NCBI GenBank assembly: GCA_023375785.1
Contig: SZWC01000029.1
Location: forward strand, 404,750 to 468,749
Direction of reading: 5' to 3'
Length of the DNA: 64,000 nucleotides
Origin: Penium margaritaceum
Taxonomy: Eukaryota > Streptophyta > Zygnematophyceae > Desmidiales > Peniaceae
Shown here: positions 58,795-64,000 of the stretch, in pieces
Layout of the letters: each line of letters begins with the position of its first letter
How positions within the stretch are numbered: position 1 is the first letter of the stretch
Program-made: the position numbers and the translations under genes
The notes under the pieces: model-generated
Database searches by the model: none
What the model was told of the DNA's origin: nothing
The model's input: only the letters and a program-made list of their open reading frames with translations

Positions 58795-60085
58795 GTGGCT
58801 GGCTCGTGTTATGATCAATAGAAGTGAAGTCACTTGGATACATTTGTGGTCATGGTCAGTGGCACATGCCCACTTTGTCAAGGCATTGCACACAATAGCC
58901 ACACCGAGCCACCAATATTCTACCTTGGTTAGATCTGCAAGGTCATGCCTTGTACATCTGCACTGTGATTGGACACTCTGACCGTGGCTGGCTCGTGTTA
59001 TGATCAATAGAAGTGAAGTCACTTGGATACATTTGTGGTCATGGTCAGTGGCACATGCCCACTTTGTCAAGGCATTGCACACAATAGCCACACCGAGCCA
59101 CCAATATTCTACCTTGGTTAGATCTGCAAGGTCATGCCTTGTACATCTGCACTGTGATTGGACACTCTGACCGTGGCTGGCTCGTGTTATGATCAATAGA
59201 AGTGAAGTCACTTGGATACATTTGTGGTCATGGTCAGTGGCACATGCCCACTTTGTCAAGGCATTGCACACAATAGCCACACCGAGCCACCAATATTCTA
59301 CCTTGGTTAGATCTGCAAGGTCATGCCTTGTACATCTGCACTGTGATTGGACACTCTGACCGTGGCTGGCTCGTGTTATGATCAATAGAAGTGAAGTCAC
59401 TTGGATACATTTGTGGTCATGGTCAGTGGCACATGCCCACTTTGTCAAGGCATTGCACACAATAGCCACACCGAGCCACCAATATTCTACCTTGGTTAGA
59501 TCTGCAAGGTCATGCCTTGTACATCTGCACTGTGATTGGACACTCTGACCGTGGCTGGCTCGTGTTATGATCAATAGAAGTGAAGTCACTTGGATACATT
59601 TGTGGTCATGGTCAGTGGCACATGCCCACTTTGTCAAGGCATTGCACACAATAGCCACACCGAGCCACCAATATTCTACCTTGGTTAGATCTGCAAGGTC
59701 ATGCCTTGTACATCTGCACTGTGATTGGACACTCTGACCGTGGCTGGCTCGTGTTATGATCAATAGAAGTGAAGTCACTTGGATACATTTGTGGTCATGG
59801 TCAGTGGCACATGCCCACTTTGTCAAGGCATTGCACACAATAGCCACACCGAGCCACCAATATTCTACCTTGGTTAGATCTGCAAGGTCATGCCTTGTAC
59901 ATCTGCACTGTGATTGGACACTCTGACCGTGGCTGGCTCGTGTTATGATCAATAGAAGTGAAGTCACTTGGATACATTTGTGGTCATGGTCAGTGGCACA
60001 TGCCCACTTTGTCAAGGCATTGCACACAATAGCCACACCGAGCCACCAATATTCTACCTTGGTTAGATCTGCAAGGTCATGCCTA
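58795..60085 (-). repeat. Seven 189-bp satellite units in an open frame
   Basis: Anchor GGTTAGATCTGCAAGG at 58927, 59116, 59305, 59494, 59683, 59872 and 60061, exactly 189 bp apart and apparently identical. Because 189 is divisible by 3 and one frame lacks stops, a 454-codon minus-strand ORF (58672-60036) results. Not treated as a gene. Confidence 0.9.
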
Positions 60086-61120
60086 GTACATCTGAACTGC
60101 GATTAGGCACTCTGACCGTGGCTGACTTGTGTTATGATTCATAGCCGTTTAAGGTACTTGGTAATCGTTGTGGTCTTGGTCAGTGGCACATGCCAACTTT
60201 GTCAAGGCATTTCGCATAATAGCCACACCGAGCCACTGGTTTTATTCCGCCTTTGTTCTTGCAAGATCATGCCTAGTACATCTGTACAGTAATTGGACAC
60301 TCTAACCGTGGCAGACTCGTGTTATGGTCAATAGAAGTAAAAGTCACTTGGATACATTTGTGGTCATGGTCAGTGGCACATGCCAAATTTGTCAAGGCAT
60401 TGCGCACAATAGCCACGCGGAGCCACCAGTATTCTACCTTTTTTATATCTGCAAGGTCATGCCTAGTACATCTGAACTGTTATTGGGGACTTTGACTGTG
60501 GCTGACTTGTGTTATGGCTCATAGCCGTTTAAGGTGCTTGGTAAACGTTGTGGTGATGGTCAGTGGCACATGCCAACTTTGTCAAGGCATTGTCCACAAT
60601 AGCCACACCGAGCCACCAGTATTCAACCTTGTTTGTACCTGCAAGATCATGCCCATTATATCTGCACTTAGATTGGACACTCTTACCATGGCTAACTCGT
60701 GTTATGATTCATAGCCTTTTAAGGTACTTTGTAAACTTTGTGGTCATAGTCAGCGGCACATGCCAACTTTGTCAAGGCATTGTTCACAATAGCCACACCG
60801 AGCCACCAGTATTCTACCTTGTTTGCACCTGCAAGATCATGCCTAGTACATCTGCACTATGATTGGACACTCTGACTGTGGCTGACTGGTGTTATGATTC
60901 ATAGCCGTTGAAGGTGCTTGGTAAACGTTGTGGTCATGGTCAGTGGCACATGCCAACCTTGTCAAGGCATTGCGCACAATAGCCATGCCAAGCCACCGGC
61001 GTTCTTCCTTGTTTATACCTGCAAGGTCATGCCTAGTATATCTGCACTATGATTAAACAATCTGACCGTGGCTGACTGGTGTTATGACTCATAGCCGTTT
61101 AAGGTACTTGGTAAACGTTG

Positions 61121-62240
61121 TGGTCATGGTCAGTGGCACATGCCAACTTTGTCAAAGCATTGCGCACAATAGCCACACCGAGCCACCAGTATTCTACCTT
61201 GTTTGCACCTGCAAGATCATGCCTAGTACATCTCCACTATGATTGGACACTCTGACTGTGGCTGACTGGTGTTATGATTCATAGCCGTTGAAGGTGCTTG
61301 GTAAACGTTGTGGTCATGGTCAGTGGCACATGCCAACTTTGTCAAAGCATTGCGCACAATAGCCACACCGAGCCACCAGTATTCTACCTTGTTTGCACCT
61401 GCAAGATCATGCCTAGTACATCTCCACTATGATTGGACACTCTGACTGTGGCTGACTGGTGTTATGATTCATAGCCGTTGAAGGTGCTTGGTAAACGTTG
61501 TGGTCATGGTCAGTGGCACATGCCAACTTTGTCAAAGCATTGCGCACAATAGCCACACCGAGCCACCAGTATTCTACCTTGTTTGCACCTGCAAGATCAT
61601 GCCTAGTACATCTCCACTATGATTGGACACTCTGACTGTGGCTGACTGGTGTTATGATTCATAGCCGTTGAAGGTGCTTGGTAAACGTTGTGGTCATGGT
61701 CAGTGGCACATGCCAACTTTGTCAAAGCATTGCGCACAATAGCCACACCGAGCCACCAGTATTCTACCTTGTTTGCACCTGCAAGATCATGCCTAGTACA
61801 TCTCCACTATGATTGGACACTCTGACTGTGGCTGACTGGTGTTATGATTCATAGCCGTTGAAGGTGCTTGGTAAACGTTGTGGTCATGGTCAGTGGCACA
61901 TGCCAACTTTGTCAAAGCATTGCGCACAATAGCCACACCGAGCCACCAGTATTCTACCTTGTTTGCACCTGCAAGATCATGCCTAGTACATCTCCACTAT
62001 GATTGGACACTCTGACTGTGGCTGACTGGTGTTATGATTCATAGCCGTTGAAGGTGCTTGGTAAACGTTGTGGTCATGGTCAGTGGCACATGCCAACTTT
62101 GTCAAAGCATTGCGCACAATAGCCACACCGAGCCACCAGTATTCTACCTTGTTTGCACCTGCAAGATCATGCCTAGTACATCTCCACTATGATTGGACAC
62201 TCTGACTGTGGCTGACTGGTGTTATGATTCATAGCCGTTG
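61121..62240 (-). repeat. Six near-identical 190-bp satellite units
   Basis: Anchor TCTCCACTAT at 61231, 61421, 61611, 61801, 61991 and 62181; GTCAAAGCATTG is likewise diagnostic. Confidence 0.9.
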
Positions 62241-62279
62241 AAGGTACTTGGTAAACTTTGTGGTCATGGTCAGTGGCAC

Positions 62280-63039
62280 ATGTCAACTTTGTCAAGTCAT
62301 TGCGCACAATAGCCACACGGAGCCACCAGTATTCTACCTTGTTTCCACCTGCAAGATCATGCCTAGTATATCTGCACTTTGATTGGACACCCTGACCGTG
62401 GCTGACTGGTGTTATGATCAATAGAAATAAAAGTCACATGGATAGATTTGTGGTCATGGTCAGTGGCACACGTCAACTTTGTCAAGGCATTGCACACAAT
62501 AGCCACACCGAGCCACCAATATTCTACCTTGTTTATACCTGTAAGGTCATGACCAGTATATCTGCACTGTGATTAGACACTCTGACCGTGGCTGACTCGT
62601 GTTATGATTCATAGCCGTTTAAGGTACTTGGTAAACTTTGTGGTCATGGTCAGTGGCACATGCCAACTTTGTCAAGTCATTGCGCACAATAGCCACACCG
62701 AGCCACCAGTATTCTACCTTGTTTCCACCTGCAAGATCATGCCTAGTATATCTGCACTTTGATTGGACACCCTGACCGTGGCTGACTGGTGTTATGATCA
62801 ATAGAAATAAAAGTCACATGGATAGATTTGTGGTCATGGTCAGTGGCACACATCAACTTTGTCAAGGCATTGCACACAATAGCCACACCGAGCCACCAAT
62901 ATTCTACCTTGTTTATACCTGTAAGGTCATGACCAGTATATCTGCACTGTGATTAGACACTCTGACCGTGGCTGACTCGTGTTATGATTCATAGCCGTTT
63001 AAGGTACTTGGCAAACTTTGTGGTCATGGTCAGTGGCAC
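62280..63039 (-). repeat. Two copies of a 380-bp satellite dimer
   Basis: GTTTCCACCTGCAAG occurs at 62341 and 62721, and the 380 bp between copies repeat almost exactly. Confidence 0.85.
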
Positions 63040-64000
63040 ATGCCAACTTTGTAAAGGCATTACGCACAATAGTCGTTCCAAGCCACTGGTTTTTTACCCT
63101 GTTTGCACCTGCAATATCATGCCTAGTACATCTGCACTGTGATTGGACACTCTGACCGTGGTTGACTCGTGTTATGATCGATAGAAGTGAAAGTTACTTG
63201 AATACATTTGTGGTCATATTCAGTGGCACATGCCAACTTTGTCAAGGCATTGCGCACAATAGCTACATGAAGCCACCAGTATTGTACATTGTTTGTTCTT
63301 GCAAGATCACACCTAGTACATCTGCACTGTTATTGGACACTCTGACCGTGGCTGACTCGTGCTATGATGAAAAGAAGTAAACGTGACTTGGATACATTTG
63401 TGGTCATGGTCTGTGGCACATGCCAACGTTTTCAAGGCATTGCGCACAATAGCCGTGCCAAGCCACCAGTATTCTTCCTTGTTTGTACATGCAAGCTCAT
63501 GCCTAGTACATCTGCACTGTGATTGGACACTCTGACCGTGGCTGACTCGTGTTATGATCATTAGAAGTAAAAGTCACCTGGATATATTTGTGGTCATGGT
63601 CAGTGGCACATGCCAACGTTTTCAAGGCATTACACACAATAGCCACACCGAGCCACCAGTATTCTACCATGTTTATACCTGTAAGGTCATGCCGAGTATA
63701 TCTGCACTGTGATTAGACACTCTCAGCGTGGCTGACTCATGTGATGATCAATAGAAGTAAAAGTCACTTGGATACATTTGTGGTCATGGTCAGTGGCACA
63801 TGCCAACTTTGTCAAGGCATTGCGCACAATGCCACACCGAGCCACCAGTATTCTACATTGTTTGTACCTGCAAGATCATGCCTAGTATATCTGCACTATG
63901 ATTGGACACTCTGACCATCCCTTACTCGTGTTATGATTCATAGCCGTTTAAGGTACTTGGTAAACTTTGTGGTCATGGTCAGTGGCACATGCCAACTTTG

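Larger units (their letters stand above)
55356..64000 (-). repeat. 190-bp satellite, opposite orientation, to the window edge
   Basis: About 45 monomers, with amplified subarrays listed separately. A block with TTTTTTTCC and CATATGAGATGTGCAC recurs at about 56291, 56671 and 56861 (380 and 190 bp apart). No gene. Confidence 0.93.

Noticed and set aside
58672-60036. 454-codon ORF as a repeat protein gene
   Set aside because: It consists only of amplified 189-bp satellite units; no start context, promoter or relative is visible.
12999-64000. Many 60-130 codon ORFs with a recurring peptide (RNALTKLACATDHDHK) on either strand
   Set aside because: They are frames of the 190-bp satellite. The period is not a multiple of three, so the frame changes each monomer and starts and stops are those of the repeat.
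1-64000. tRNA or rRNA genes
   Set aside because: None seen; tRNA-like matches are only the short primer-binding sites of the LTR elements.

Overview
The window is repeat-dominated eukaryotic nuclear DNA. I find no cellular protein gene, rRNA or tRNA gene in it. Met-initiator-type primer sites (TGGTATCAGAG), Ty3- and copia-type LTR elements, many CAG-to-TAG-like stop codons (the CHG methylation context) and a nucleosome-sized tandem satellite all suggest a plant-lineage genome, for example a streptophyte alga or non-seed plant. I do not name a species.

Layout. (1) 1-12998: most of a giant Ty3-like retroelement, + strand, entering from the left edge and ending in a 3' LTR at 11765-12998 joined to satellite. 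Its polyprotein is decayed by stops and a few frameshifts. It reads Gag, retropepsin 1 (mutant DTRA), RT (mutant YIHA), RNase H, retropepsin 2 (intact DTGA), a Pro/Ala linker, an unknown helical domain, a coiled-coil region, integrase (DDE intact), then six tandem Cys-rich PHD-like zinc modules. (2) 12999-34481: about 190-bp satellite in one orientation, interrupted by a TA-flanked TIR element (13289-13774), a compact non-autonomous LTR element 'alpha' (14974-17793), a Gag-only LTR element 'beta1' (18756-22203) and a truncated relative 'beta2' (26797-27748). It includes 18 near-identical 181-bp units (29101-32358). (3) 34482-42436: a copia-type element rearranged into a large inverted repeat whose loop carries an intact RT YVDD. 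(4) 42437-46277: 'beta3', inserted in the copia arm. (5) 46538-64000: the same satellite in the opposite orientation, with 131 bp of copia LTR embedded at 49161-49291 and several local amplifications.

How the parts relate. The satellite is the oldest substrate and the retroelements sit in it. Three independent LTR-element insertions fall within about 20 bp of the same conserved block of the monomer. The most novel candidate is the giant Ty3-like element: the duplicated protease brackets RT-RNase H, and the PHD-like array after integrase could be a chromatin-reading or targeting module, by analogy with chromovirus chromodomains. That role is inference.

Assembly caveats. Single Ns at 9095, 42624 and 55355, the gap at 22130-22150 and the 260-N gap at 46278-46537 mark contig joins. 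At least two are unmerged overlaps that created false tandem duplications. The satellite orientation switch lies across a gap.
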